Shown here: piece by piece, positions 25,760 through 33,477 of the stretch
How positions within the stretch are numbered: the first letter of the stretch is position 1
Layout: the number at the start of each line of letters is the position of its first letter
NCBI GenBank assembly: GCA_965219035.1
Contig: CBDCMR010000003.1
Coordinates: 806,001 to 870,000 of the forward strand
DNA from: CBDCKN01 sp965219035
GTDB taxonomy: Bacteria > Gemmatimonadota > Gemmatimonadetes > Longimicrobiales > Gaopeijiaceae
DNA: 64,000 nt
Direction: 5' to 3'
Notes under the pieces: generated by a model
The model's database searches: none
What the model was told of the DNA's origin: nothing
What the model saw: the letters and a program-made list of their open reading frames with translations, nothing else
Translations under genes and position numbers: made by a program

Positions 25760-25806
25760 TTGACCTCGCGCCCTCCTTCGCGAATATTAGTTGTGTATAA
25801 CAACTA
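25760..25806 (+). promoter_or_regulatory. Promoter and operator of the MarR-type regulator
   Basis: TTGACC (25760-25765) is followed 17 bases later by AATATT. A perfect palindrome, TAGTTGT-GTATA-ACAACTA (25788-25806), overlaps the likely -10 and start site. The position is right for self-repression by the regulator encoded at 25819. Confidence 0.7.
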
Positions 25807-25818
25807 TCAGCGGACGCC

Positions 25819-26310
25819 ATGCCGACCACCATCGCCGACAACAGCATCGCGGAGGACGCTCGGGCCCTATCGCAGGCGTTCTCGGAGCTGATCCGCCTGG
25901 TCCAGTTCCGTGATCGGGATCGGGCCTGCTGCTACGGGCTCACGGTGAGCCAGTGCTATGGGCTGAAGGCTGTGTGCGAGACGGGATCGCTGAGTGTGAA
26001 CGAGCTCGCCGGCGCCCTTTACCTGGAGAAGAGCACGGCCAGCCGGCTCGCCAGGGGACTTGAGGACGCGGGTCTGGTCGAGCGCACCACGGATCAGGAG
26101 GACCGACGCTCGGTGCGCCTCGCCGCCAGCGCGGCGGGCCGGGGCGCCTACGAGGCCATCGAGGCGGACCTCCGGAGGGAGTACGCCACCCTGCTCGAGG
26201 ACGTCGAGCCCGAGGTTCGCTCTGCCATGACCGAGCTCCTCGGTCGCCTCACGCGAGCGGTCGGCAGCCGTGTGGAGGCGGAGGGGGGAAGCTGCTGTGT
26301 GGTTCGCTGA
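25819..26310 (+). CDS. MarR-family regulator, probably arsenic-responsive
   Basis: This 163-residue winged-helix regulator carries the MarR-type core (LSVNELAGALYLEKSTASRLARGLEDAGLVERTTDQEDRRSVRL). It is rich in cysteines outside the wing: CC and C within RACCYGLTVSQCYGLKAVC, and SCCVVR at the end. Such cysteines could bind As(III). The next gene is arsM, and related operator sequences stand before both genes. It is therefore probably a thiol-based arsenite sensor, by inference rather than direct family evidence. Confidence 0.82.
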   Translation: MPTTIADNSIAEDARALSQAFSELIRLVQFRDRDRACCYGLTVSQCYGLKAVCETGSLSVNELAGALYLEKSTASRLARGLEDAGLVERTTDQEDRRSVRLAASAAGRGAYEAIEADLRREYATLLEDVEPEVRSAMTELLGRLTRAVGSRVEAEGGSCCVVR

Positions 26311-26344
26311 CGGCTCGAGTCGCGTCCTCGGGAGCCCCTTTTTT

Positions 26345-26363
26345 TCGTGTATAAGTTGCAACT
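26345..26363 (+). promoter_or_regulatory. Operator upstream of arsM
   Basis: The palindrome AGTTGCAACT (26354-26363) is preceded by GTGTATA. The same GTGTATAA element and an AGTTG/CAACT half-site pair occur in the regulator's own promoter, so one protein probably binds both. The arsM ATG lies 22 bases downstream. Confidence 0.6.
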
Positions 26364-26385
26364 ACCAACCATATAGGTGAAGAAC

Positions 26386-27204
26386 ATGGAACACGACACC
26401 ATCCGCGAGGCCGTCCGGGATCGCTACGCCACCATCGCAGAGGACGAGGACGTCTGTTGCACTCCTTCGTGCTGCGCTTCCGGCGAGACTCACTCCGTCT
26501 CGACGGCCGTCGGGTACGATGAGGAGCAGCTCGACGGCGTGCCCGAGGGCGCGGACCTGGGCCTGGGCTCCGGGAACCCCGTTGCCGCCGCCGGCCTCCA
26601 GGAGGGAGACACGGTGCTGGATCTCGGGTCGGGGGGCGGTATCGACTGCTTCCTGGCCGCCGAGAAGGTGGGCCCCACGGGCAAGGTGATCGGGGTCGAC
26701 ATGACGCCCGAGATGACCGCCCGCGCCCGCAGGAACGCCAAGAAGGGCGCGTACCCGAACGTGGACTTCCGGCTGGGCGAGATCGAGGCCCTGCCCGTGG
26801 CCGACGGCACGGTGGACGTCATCATCTCCAACTGCGTCATCAACCTCTCGCCCGAGCGCGACCGGGTCTTCGCCGAGGCCCTTCGGGCCCTCAAGCCGGG
26901 CGGCAGGCTGGTGATCTCCGATCTCGTATGCCGGGGGCCGATCCCCGAGGCGTTACGTGAGGAGGCGGAGGCGGTGACGACCTGCCTTCCCGTCGAGGAG
27001 CCCGAGTATCTGGCCGACCTGGAAAAAGCGGGGTTCACCGACGCGAAGGTGACGAACGCCCGGCCGTACCCCCGCGAGGTCTTGTCCTCGACGCCCATCG
27101 CCCAGAGCATCATCGAGAAGCACCCGGAGATGGCTGAGTCTCTGCAGGAATTCGCCTCGTCGGTGAACGGCGCCATCATCGAGGCGCGGAAGCCGGTCGC
27201 GTAG
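26386..27204 (+). CDS. arsM: Arsenite methyltransferase ArsM
   Basis: This 272-residue SAM-dependent methyltransferase converts As(III) to methylated arsenicals. The SAM motif is DTVLDLGSGGGIDCFLAAEKVGPTGKVIGVDMTPEM. As-binding cysteines appear as the CCTPSCC cluster near residue 22 and the two conserved Cys in ISNCVINLSP and VTTCLPVEE. The ATG at 26386 is chosen over a GTG nine bases upstream. It forms a two-gene module with the MarR-like regulator. Confidence 0.93.
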   Translation: MEHDTIREAVRDRYATIAEDEDVCCTPSCCASGETHSVSTAVGYDEEQLDGVPEGADLGLGSGNPVAAAGLQEGDTVLDLGSGGGIDCFLAAEKVGPTGKVIGVDMTPEMTARARRNAKKGAYPNVDFRLGEIEALPVADGTVDVIISNCVINLSPERDRVFAEALRALKPGGRLVISDLVCRGPIPEALREEAEAVTTCLPVEEPEYLADLEKAGFTDAKVTNARPYPREVLSSTPIAQSIIEKHPEMAESLQEFASSVNGAIIEARKPVA

Positions 27205-27212
27205 CCCCGGCG

Positions 27213-27992
27213 TCACGCGTCGTCCTCCTTCATGCGGGCGCCGCCGGGCCTGGCCCCCAGCTCCACTCTTGCGCCCCTGCCCTCCGCCAACTCGGGCGAG
27301 CCGACGTAACGAAGGAAGACGGCGGTCAGCTCCGATGCCAGGTCCTTGTCCTCGATACCGTCCTCCCGGGCCCCCCACGCGAAGATGTAGCGACTCCTCA
27401 GGGTGGCGAAGACCTGGAGCGTCGCCAGGCGTACGGCCCACTCGGGATCGGGGTGGCCAAGCTCGTCGCTCCGCTCCATTAGGAGCACGATGAGGTAGTC
27501 GGCGACCCGGTTGTCCAGCTCGGCCATCCGGTCCAAGAGCTCAGGCTCCGGATGCGACATGGCGTGAACCAGGAACGCACGCAGTAGAGAGCCGTGGGCC
27601 CGGCTCCAGAGCACCAGCGTCCGGGTGAACTGTAGGACGATCTCCCGCACGCCGGCCGCGGACCAGCGGGCAGGAGCCAGGACGGTCTCCCAACCGTCCT
27701 GCGCGTCCTCCCAGAACCGGGTGGCCAGGTAGACGAGAAGGGCGTCACGGCTGTCGAAGCGCGCGTAGAAGGTGCCCGCACCCGTCCCGGAGCGGGACAG
27801 GATCTCCTGGACCGTTGTCCCCTCGAGACCCTCCTCGGCGATGAGATCCATGGCGGAAGTCACCATCCGGTCGAAGGAGGCACGGCTTCTCGCCTGCCTC
27901 GGAAGACGCACGCCCGAGAGAACGCGGGCGGCGGGAGGCTCTTCGCCCCCCAGAGCCGGGGGCACGCCCGGAGGCGACGACGGATGATTCAT
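27213..27992 (-). CDS. TetR-family regulator
   Basis: This 259-residue protein has the TetR helix-turn-helix (MVTSAMDLIAEEGLEGTTVQEILSRSGTGAGTFYARFDSRDALLVYL) after a 35-residue proline-rich N-terminus. The ligand-binding half is typical in length but not diagnostic. A near-perfect palindrome upstream suggests autoregulation. It is convergent with arsM, with eight bases between stops. No neighbouring enzyme gene points to its ligand. Confidence 0.88.
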   Translation of the reverse strand: MNHPSSPPGVPPALGGEEPPAARVLSGVRLPRQARSRASFDRMVTSAMDLIAEEGLEGTTVQEILSRSGTGAGTFYARFDSRDALLVYLATRFWEDAQDGWETVLAPARWSAAGVREIVLQFTRTLVLWSRAHGSLLRAFLVHAMSHPEPELLDRMAELDNRVADYLIVLLMERSDELGHPDPEWAVRLATLQVFATLRSRYIFAWGAREDGIEDKDLASELTAVFLRYVGSPELAEGRGARVELGARPGGARMKEDDA

Positions 27993-28028
27993 GGCACCGG
28001 CATACCTGGGTCGGAATGCTCGCATCTG

Positions 28029-28046
28029 GAATTTGAATTCACATTC
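28029..28046 (-). promoter_or_regulatory. TetR operator candidate 1
   Basis: The 18-bp palindrome GAATTTGAATTCACATTC is centred on GAATTC with one mismatched pair and lies 37 bases upstream of the TetR start at 27992. Similar TGAAT/ATTCA dyads are known for fatty-acid-responsive TetR proteins; the comparison is by pattern only. Confidence 0.6.
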
Positions 28047-28081
28047 AATAAAACTTGCGAGGGGAGAAGTGGCAAGGGCTT

Positions 28082-28726
28082 TCAGCCCCAGACGTCGAAG
28101 AACTCGACCTCCGACTCGGAGGCCGGAGCGAAGGGATGATCCCCGGTGAGGTGCCGGACGAGAGCCGCACAGAGGTCGGTCATGACAGCCGGATCCAGGG
28201 CAAGGGCGCACGCTTCCAGGGACCGACAGGTCGTCTCAACGGCCAGATCAGGGGAGGCGTGGTTGATAGCGGCGCTCCCGTCCAGGAGAAGGCGCCGCGA
28301 ACTCTCGAGGACCTTGGCCTTGAAGTGTACGGCGGCCTCGGAGGGGCCGGCACCGGGCCCACGGAGGGCCTGGGCCAGTGCATCACGCGCCGCCCGGTGC
28401 ATCAGTTCGAGCTCGGCGTAGAGCCTGGCCAACCCACTCACCACCTCGGGGATGGCGCGATCGCCCCAGCTCAACTCCGTGGCTTCGTTCCAGCGCTCCT
28501 CGGCACTCTCCCAGATGCGCCCGTCCAGGTAGATCAGCAGGTCGTCTTTGCCCTCGAAGCGGGCGTAGAAGGAGCCTACAGACGAGTCGGCGCGCCGGAC
28601 GATGGCGCTGATGGTGGTGCCTTCCACCCCCTTCTCGGCGATGAGCTCGAGGGCGGCCTGGGTGATCCGCTGTAGGGTCCGGCGGCTCCGGCTCTGCTTG
28701 GGCTGGCGAAAGTGCGTGTCACTCAT
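28082..28726 (-). CDS. TetR-family regulator
   Basis: This TetR regulator of about 214 residues has the DNA-binding domain RITQAALELIAEKGVEGTTISAIVRRADSSVGSFYARFEGKDDLLIYL. It resembles the TetR gene just downstream in layout (ending VFF/EFFDVWG is unique), so the two may be diverged duplicates. The ATG at 28726 is preferred; an in-frame TTG at 28741 is possible. A palindrome centred on ACGTACGT lies in the gap to the divergent Cdd1-like gene and could control both. Confidence 0.87.
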   Translation of the reverse strand: MSDTHFRQPKQSRSRRTLQRITQAALELIAEKGVEGTTISAIVRRADSSVGSFYARFEGKDDLLIYLDGRIWESAEERWNEATELSWGDRAIPEVVSGLARLYAELELMHRAARDALAQALRGPGAGPSEAAVHFKAKVLESSRRLLLDGSAAINHASPDLAVETTCRSLEACALALDPAVMTDLCAALVRHLTGDHPFAPASESEVEFFDVWG

Positions 28727-28742
28727 GATAGGCGGAGGCAAT

Positions 28743-28758
28743 TAGTACGTACGTTCTA
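28743..28758. promoter_or_regulatory. TetR operator candidate 2
   Basis: The 16-bp palindrome TAGTACGTACGTTCTA has a single mismatched pair and lies 17 bases upstream of the TetR ATG at 28726, between it and the divergent gene. Overlap with the expected promoter suggests repression of one or both genes. Confidence 0.6.
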
Positions 28759-28795
28759 AATACGCTGATGAGCCCCGGTTCGCAACACATACCGG

Positions 28796-29152
28796 TTGCC
28801 TCTGGAGCGTACCGGCAGCACTATTCCCCCACCCCCCATCTCACGGAGGACCACGAGTTGGCAAGTCGAGACCCCCCTTCAGGAGATTCCCGGCGTCGGC
28901 CCGAGCATCAGTGCAGATCTTCGCGCTCTGGACATCGAGCGGGTGGCCGATCTAGTGGGCCGTGATCCGGAGCGTCTCTACCAGCGGCTGTGCGTGCTTC
29001 AAGGTGGGCCGGTGGACCGGTGCATGCTCTACGTGTTCCGCTGCGCCGTCTACTACTCCACCGAAAGGGAGCACGATCCCGAGCTTCTCCTCTGGTGGAG
29101 CTGGAAGGACCCGACGGAGCTGGACGGAAAAGGCAGCGACGGTCGTAGGTGA
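28796..29152 (+). CDS. Helix-hairpin-helix Cdd1-like protein
   Basis: This is a small protein of about 100 residues. LQEIPGVGPSISADLRALDIERVADLVGRDPERLYQRLC is a helix-hairpin-helix, and DRCMLYVFRCAVYYSTEREHDPELLLWWSWKD is the conserved tail of the 'pathogenicity locus' Cdd1 family. It probably binds nucleic acid non-specifically; the cellular role is unknown. The start is unsure: the frame opens with TTG at 28796, and the first 27 residues are not conserved. Confidence 0.8.
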   Translation: MPLERTGSTIPPPPISRRTTSWQVETPLQEIPGVGPSISADLRALDIERVADLVGRDPERLYQRLCVLQGGPVDRCMLYVFRCAVYYSTEREHDPELLLWWSWKDPTELDGKGSDGRR

Positions 29153-29185
29153 GGGTGCACGTCCCCGAGCCCGAGCATCAGGCCA

Positions 29186-29827
29186 GTGTTGGAATCCAAA
29201 GCAAACCGCAAGCCGCAGCTCAATCGGCGCCAGGCTTTCCAGGCCGCGGCGTCCGACCTCGACGCCACATTCGTGGCGGGCAAGAGGAGCTCCGGCGACG
29301 AGGTCCACCTCGAGCACGGTCCATGGAAGGTGATTCTCGACATCTACGTCCAAAGCACCGGCCAAACGTCGGTCACGTAATACGCGGGCGCGAGCCCTCT
29401 ACGTGGCGAAGGAGGACTTCAAGCTCGGCATCTCCCGCAGAAACGTCTTCACCCGAATCGCCGAGCTCTTCGGCTTCTACGGGCTCCTGGTGGGTGATCA
29501 GGAGCTCGAGGGCAAGTACACGATCAAGAGCTCGAGCGACCCCCGGGGAAGGTCCCTATGATGGACCGGCGGCTCCGGGAGCTGATCATGGTCCAGCCGT
29601 CGCTCGGGCTGGAGATCCGGCAGCTCTCGTGGGGGATGCGGAGGAAGAGGGGGGACGGCGTCCGGGCGGTGGCGGTCCAGACCAGCGGCGTGGTCACCGA
29701 GCTGGATCGCCTCGCGAACTACGTCCTCCTCGTGGCCAACACCGTGGACCAGCTCGTCCGCATCGGCGCGGCGTACGAGGACCCCGTGGCCGAGGGTCGC
29801 ACCTACGCTCTCCCCCGGCGCGTGTAG
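29186..29827 (+). pseudogene. Unidentified protein broken by two frameshifts
   Basis: Three consecutive frame segments read like one protein. Segment 1 is 29186-29380 (NRRQAFQAAASDLDATFV...GPWKVILDIYVQSTGQTSVT). Segment 2 runs in another frame to 29561 (ARALYVAKEDFKLGISRRNVFTRIAELFGFYGLLVGDQELEGKYTIKSS). Segment 3, back in the first frame, is 29558-29827 (DRRLRELIMVQPSLGLEIRQLSW...). The breaks lie near 29378 (GTAATACG) and 29541 (a run of five C). Intact length would be about 210 residues. I cannot name the family; no signal peptide or membrane helix is seen. Confidence 0.6.
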
Positions 29828-29898
29828 CCCGGATACCAAGGGACGGAACCTTGGCGGGTACGCTCCCGTGAAGGCATCACATCAGCCGGGAGGTCCGC

Positions 29899-30288
29899 GT
29901 GAAGGACGTGGCGAAGGGAGTGATACTGGCGCTCGTGACGAGTGCCGGCCTGATGGTGATCCCCGAGGGACTGGTGCTCCCCCTGGTGGCGATCTTCATG
30001 GGGGTGGCAGGCGGAGTCTACGTGGGATTCGCTCTAAAGGACCCTGAAGCGAAGGAGGCACCCATCCAGTGGGCGGGTGCCATCGTGTTCGCCGTGGCCG
30101 CCGCGCTGGGCCTGTGGGCTTCGCCCTGGTGGCTCGTCGCCGGATGGGCGGTGCACGCCATCTGGGACGCCCTCCATCACGTTCGAACACTGAAGACCCA
30201 GACGTCCCCCGGCTACACCGGCCTCTGTGCCGCCTACGACCTGGCTCTCGCCGCTTTCCTGGCCTACTGGATCGGAGCCGGATCATGA
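29899..30288 (+). CDS. Small integral membrane protein (DUF6010-like)
   Basis: This 129-residue protein has about four membrane helices (residues 8-25, 28-46, 58-75, 100-125) and the motif GWAVHAIWDALHHVR, whose histidines may sit in the membrane. The layout resembles DUF6010 proteins. No function is known. The DinB-like gene follows 61 bp downstream in the same direction. Confidence 0.7.
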   Translation: MKDVAKGVILALVTSAGLMVIPEGLVLPLVAIFMGVAGGVYVGFALKDPEAKEAPIQWAGAIVFAVAAALGLWASPWWLVAGWAVHAIWDALHHVRTLKTQTSPGYTGLCAAYDLALAAFLAYWIGAGS

Positions 30289-30349
30289 CGCCTTCCGCCA
30301 ATCGTTTGCGGCAGACCGCCCATCGAGACACGCAGTCGAGGACGTGACC

Positions 30350-30874
30350 ATGACTGACCCGAGATATCCCATCGGACCCTTCCAGGCCGGAGGCAAGCTC
30401 ACCCCGGAGGAGAGGGCCACCCTGCTTCAGCAGATCGAGGAAGCGCCGGCGCGGCTACGCGAGGCCGTGGCGGGCCTGGACGACGCCCAGTTGGACACGC
30501 CCTACCGGGAGGGCGGCTGGACCGTCCGTCAGGTGGCCCACCACGTGGTCGACAGCCACATCAACGCCTACGTGCGACTCCGCTGGGCCCTCACGGAAGA
30601 TGCACCCACCGTCAAGGCGTACGAGGAGAAGGACTGGGCTGAGCTTCCCGACGCGTCCACGGCCCCTATTGCGATGTCCCTGAAGCTCCTGGACGCGCTC
30701 CACGTGCGCTGGCTCACCCTCTGGCGGGCTATGAAGGAAGAGGACTTCGCGCGGACCTGGAAGGGGCCCGACTTCGACTACCTGCCCGTGGACGATCTCG
30801 TCAGGCTCTACGCCTGGCACGGGCGGCACCACACGGCGCACATCACCTCGCTCAGGGAGAGGATGGGGTGGTAG
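30350..30874 (+). CDS. DinB-like metal-dependent protein, YfiT/BstA type
   Basis: This 174-residue four-helix DinB-superfamily protein is of the YfiT/BstA group. MTDPRYPIGPF at the start is typical. Histidine ligands lie in RQVAHHVVDSH and in YAWHGRHHTAHI. In low-GC Gram-positive bacteria the relatives act as bacillithiol transferases, which would fit the bacilliredoxin at 9 kb, but that link is only an inference. The ATG at 30350 begins the conserved part. Confidence 0.88.
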   Translation: MTDPRYPIGPFQAGGKLTPEERATLLQQIEEAPARLREAVAGLDDAQLDTPYREGGWTVRQVAHHVVDSHINAYVRLRWALTEDAPTVKAYEEKDWAELPDASTAPIAMSLKLLDALHVRWLTLWRAMKEEDFARTWKGPDFDYLPVDDLVRLYAWHGRHHTAHITSLRERMGW

Positions 30875-30899
30875 GGGGCGGCCAGGTGATTGGGACAGC

Positions 30900-31625
30900 T
30901 TAGGTCACAGGGACGGGCTCTCCGAGGGAGACGGCGTCGAAGGTGACTCGGCAACGCCGGCCTAGCGCTCGGACACCGGCCTTCCTGGCCTGAGCCAAAG
31001 CATCCGCGAAGCGGGGATCGATCTCGCGAGCCGCCGAGATGGACCGGGCATCGGCTCGCTGGAGAACGAAGAGGACTGCCGCCTCCCAACCTTCCTTTCC
31101 CGCGAGATCGCCCAACTCCCTTACGTGCCGAGCTCCTCTCTCAGTCACCGCGTCAGGAAAGAGGGCAACACCTTCCTCCACCAGAGTGACGCTCTTCACC
31201 TCCAGAACGAGCTGTCTCCCGTCCTCCCGTGACAGCAGAAAATCGAAACGAGATCTGCCGAGGGTCACCTCGGACCGATCAAGTTTCCACCCACGGAACT
31301 CCGATATTGCGTCGACGGACAGCGCCCGGCCGATGAGTCGATTGGGGAGCGTAGTGTCCAGAGAGATCAGTCCATCACCCTGAGGAGCCTGGACCAGAAC
31401 GGCCGACCACTTCGTCCTCCTCGCCGCTGACGCTGCACTCTGGAGCCAGATCGATCTCCCGGGAACGAGAAGCTCTCGCAGACGCCCCGGATCTGGAAGG
31501 TGCGCTTCGTGGGGCCCGCCGCCTTCCACTGGTTCCGCCATGACCAAGAAACGATTGGGACGCTCGACGAAGCGCGCTTCCAGGAGAGGGCCTCGGATGG
31601 GCTCGAATGGCTCTACTCGGGTCAT
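30900..31625 (-). CDS. sfsA: SfsA family DNA-binding protein
   Basis: This protein of about 241 residues matches SfsA throughout: LEARFVERPNRFLV, HLPDPGRLRELL, RSRFDFLLS, VLEVKSVTLVEEGVALFPDAVTERGARHVREL. The central acidic/lysine motif resembles a nuclease core (D...EVK). SfsA was named for sugar-fermentation stimulation and binds DNA; its true activity is unsettled. The ATG at 31625 is preferred; a TTG at 31661 would add 12 residues. Confidence 0.92.
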   Translation of the reverse strand: MTRVEPFEPIRGPLLEARFVERPNRFLVMAEPVEGGGPHEAHLPDPGRLRELLVPGRSIWLQSAASAARRTKWSAVLVQAPQGDGLISLDTTLPNRLIGRALSVDAISEFRGWKLDRSEVTLGRSRFDFLLSREDGRQLVLEVKSVTLVEEGVALFPDAVTERGARHVRELGDLAGKEGWEAAVLFVLQRADARSISAAREIDPRFADALAQARKAGVRALGRRCRVTFDAVSLGEPVPVT

Positions 31626-31803
31626 GGAGTCGATTCTCGGTGTTTCGTCCGCTTCACTCAAGCGCGTGCAAGGCAGCCATTTTCGGGGGCCCTTCCAGCT
31701 TCAGCCGGATTTGATGATAGGGCGGTGACGGGAGGGCGTTACCATCGACGCTACCATCACGGCGCAAATCCCCTTCGATCCGCCTAGGACTGGAGCTAAG
31801 CCC

Positions 31804-32730
31804 ATGGACGTCACCTCGGCCAACTCTCCCCCCCTTGCCCGACTCGCACCTCCGTATGACAGCCTGGAGCCGCTCTCACCGTCCGATGACTACCTCACCC
31901 AACCTCCAGGTCCGGGATCGAGCATCGTGTGGCAATTGGGCTTCGGAAGCTGGAGCGCGGCCTTCGATGTGATTCGTCGGCGATCCCCCGGAATGGCCCT
32001 GATCGTTATTCTGCCACCAAAAGTAGAGGTCGACTCTGCTCCCCAGTTGCTCAGGGTCGTTGAGGCTGGCCGCCCACACAGCATCCTCCCCTTCCATCCG
32101 GAGCCACACCTGGATGACCTGACGGCCGTGCTTAGGAGGGAGCCGGAGGACCTCCCGGTGGAGTTCATGGACTATCTCCTTTGGCGAGGGATGAATGTGG
32201 ACATGGACGCTCGCCGGCTCATCAGGAAGACCGTCGAGCTGTCGCTCGAGCTGTACACGGTGACGGCCCTTGCACGAAGCCTCTACCTGTCTCGTCGAGC
32301 TCTGGGACGGCGCTTCCTGAAGAGAGGACTCCCCGTTCCCTCGCACTGGCTCCACTTCGGCAGAATCCTCCGAGCAGCCCTGCGGCTTCAGAACACCGAT
32401 GAGACTCCAGCATCCGCAGCTTATCACTTTAGGTATCCAGACGCCTTCGCTTTTTCCAACCAGATGTACCGGCTTACGCGCGTGCGACCCTCCGAAGCTC
32501 GGCGCTTCCTTGGCTGGGAGTGGCTTGTCGAGGCGTGGCTCCAAACCGAGGGCATCACGGGTGGCCTGTCGAGGGATCTCTCCCGTACATTGGTCCTTGC
32601 GCCCGACGCCGTATCACGGCGGAAGGACGCCTCTAGCGTGAATGACGCAGAGGGAATGGCGGATCCCGAAGGCCCACCCCCCCGGCCGACGCGGAGACCG
32701 CTATCTTCAATGACCAAGGCCAAGTCCTAG
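31804..32730 (+). CDS. AraC-type helix-turn-helix protein
   Basis: This 308-residue protein has an AraC-like DNA-binding region at residues ~150-235 (YTVTALARSLYLSRRALGRRFLKRGLPVPSHWLHFGRILRAALRLQ, then DAFAFSNQMYRLTRVRPSEARRFLGWEWLVEAWL). The N-terminal half has no cupin signature, only a short response-regulator-like strand pattern (GMALIVILPP). The C-terminal 60 residues are disordered. It lies 33 bp before the SARP-type gene in the same direction; joint regulation of one target is plausible but unproven. Confidence 0.8.
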   Translation: MDVTSANSPPLARLAPPYDSLEPLSPSDDYLTQPPGPGSSIVWQLGFGSWSAAFDVIRRRSPGMALIVILPPKVEVDSAPQLLRVVEAGRPHSILPFHPEPHLDDLTAVLRREPEDLPVEFMDYLLWRGMNVDMDARRLIRKTVELSLELYTVTALARSLYLSRRALGRRFLKRGLPVPSHWLHFGRILRAALRLQNTDETPASAAYHFRYPDAFAFSNQMYRLTRVRPSEARRFLGWEWLVEAWLQTEGITGGLSRDLSRTLVLAPDAVSRRKDASSVNDAEGMADPEGPPPRPTRRPLSSMTKAKS

Positions 32731-32763
32731 CTGAAGCGAGGTGCGGCCCAGGGGTTCTGTCGA

Positions 32764-33459
32764 ATGTCCTTGGACTCAGTCGAAGCAGCCCCCGTTCAAG
32801 TCCGATTGTTCGGTGGGCCGGTCGTAGAGGTGGCAGGAAAGCCCGTGCAGCTCTCGAAGTATCAGGCCTACCTCATTGCTCTAGTCTTCGGGCATGGGCA
32901 GGACGGGCTCTCCCGCTCCAAGGCCATCGAGCTCCTCTGGAATGAGCCAGACGGCCGGAGGCAGCGTCACCGCTTGAGCCAGCTGCTCCATACACTGAAG
33001 CGGAAGTTGGGTGGAAGGGAGATCGTGCGTGATGACGATTTCTTTCTCATGTCGGCCCTGCCGAGTCACGTCACCGACCTGGAGGAGATCAATTCGTCAC
33101 TCGAGCAACGTGATTACGGCACATTGTCAGGTCTCTTAGGAGGTGCGTTTCTGTCCCGTTTGGAGAAAGCACCCACCAGCCAGTTTGACCAGTGGTCAGC
33201 TTTGACGAAGAGGAGGATCGACGATGCGGTGGAAGCGAGCCTCTTGGATGCGTGCCTCGAGGCAGAAGAAGAGAGCGATTGGCAGGCATTGGGCGATGCA
33301 GTTCGCGTGGCGGAGAAAGTCTGTGCTCCCCAGGAGAACGTACTCCGTTACTCAATAAAGCACCTCGCGATGCGAGGACGGCTTTCCCTGATCCGGCAAA
33401 CCGTAACACGCTTCGCCTCCCGTTGGGCTGAGGCAACCGGAGCCTGTCAACGCCAGTGA
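32764..33459 (+). pseudogene. SARP-type regulator, N-terminal part, interrupted by an insertion sequence
   Basis: The first 227 residues are a winged-helix plus BTAD region of a SARP/AfsR-like regulator: VQVRLFGGPVVEVAGKPVQLSKYQAYLIALVF, KAIELLWNEPDGRRQRHRLSQLLHTLKRKLGG. At 33445 an IS3-family element begins and the frame stops 15 bases inside it. Beyond the element, from 35003, the open frame resumes with DRWEPTPGTTELLEW (end of BTAD) and PLIGRKTELRAL (start of the ATPase). The two parts were clearly one gene. The truncated product lacks the ATPase. Confidence 0.85.
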
Positions 33460-33477
33460 GACACTCTTGGGAATTAA

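Noticed and set aside
29153..29871. 240-codon + strand frame crossing the doubly frameshifted gene
   Set aside because: It stays open only because of composition; the protein-like segments lie in the other two frames.
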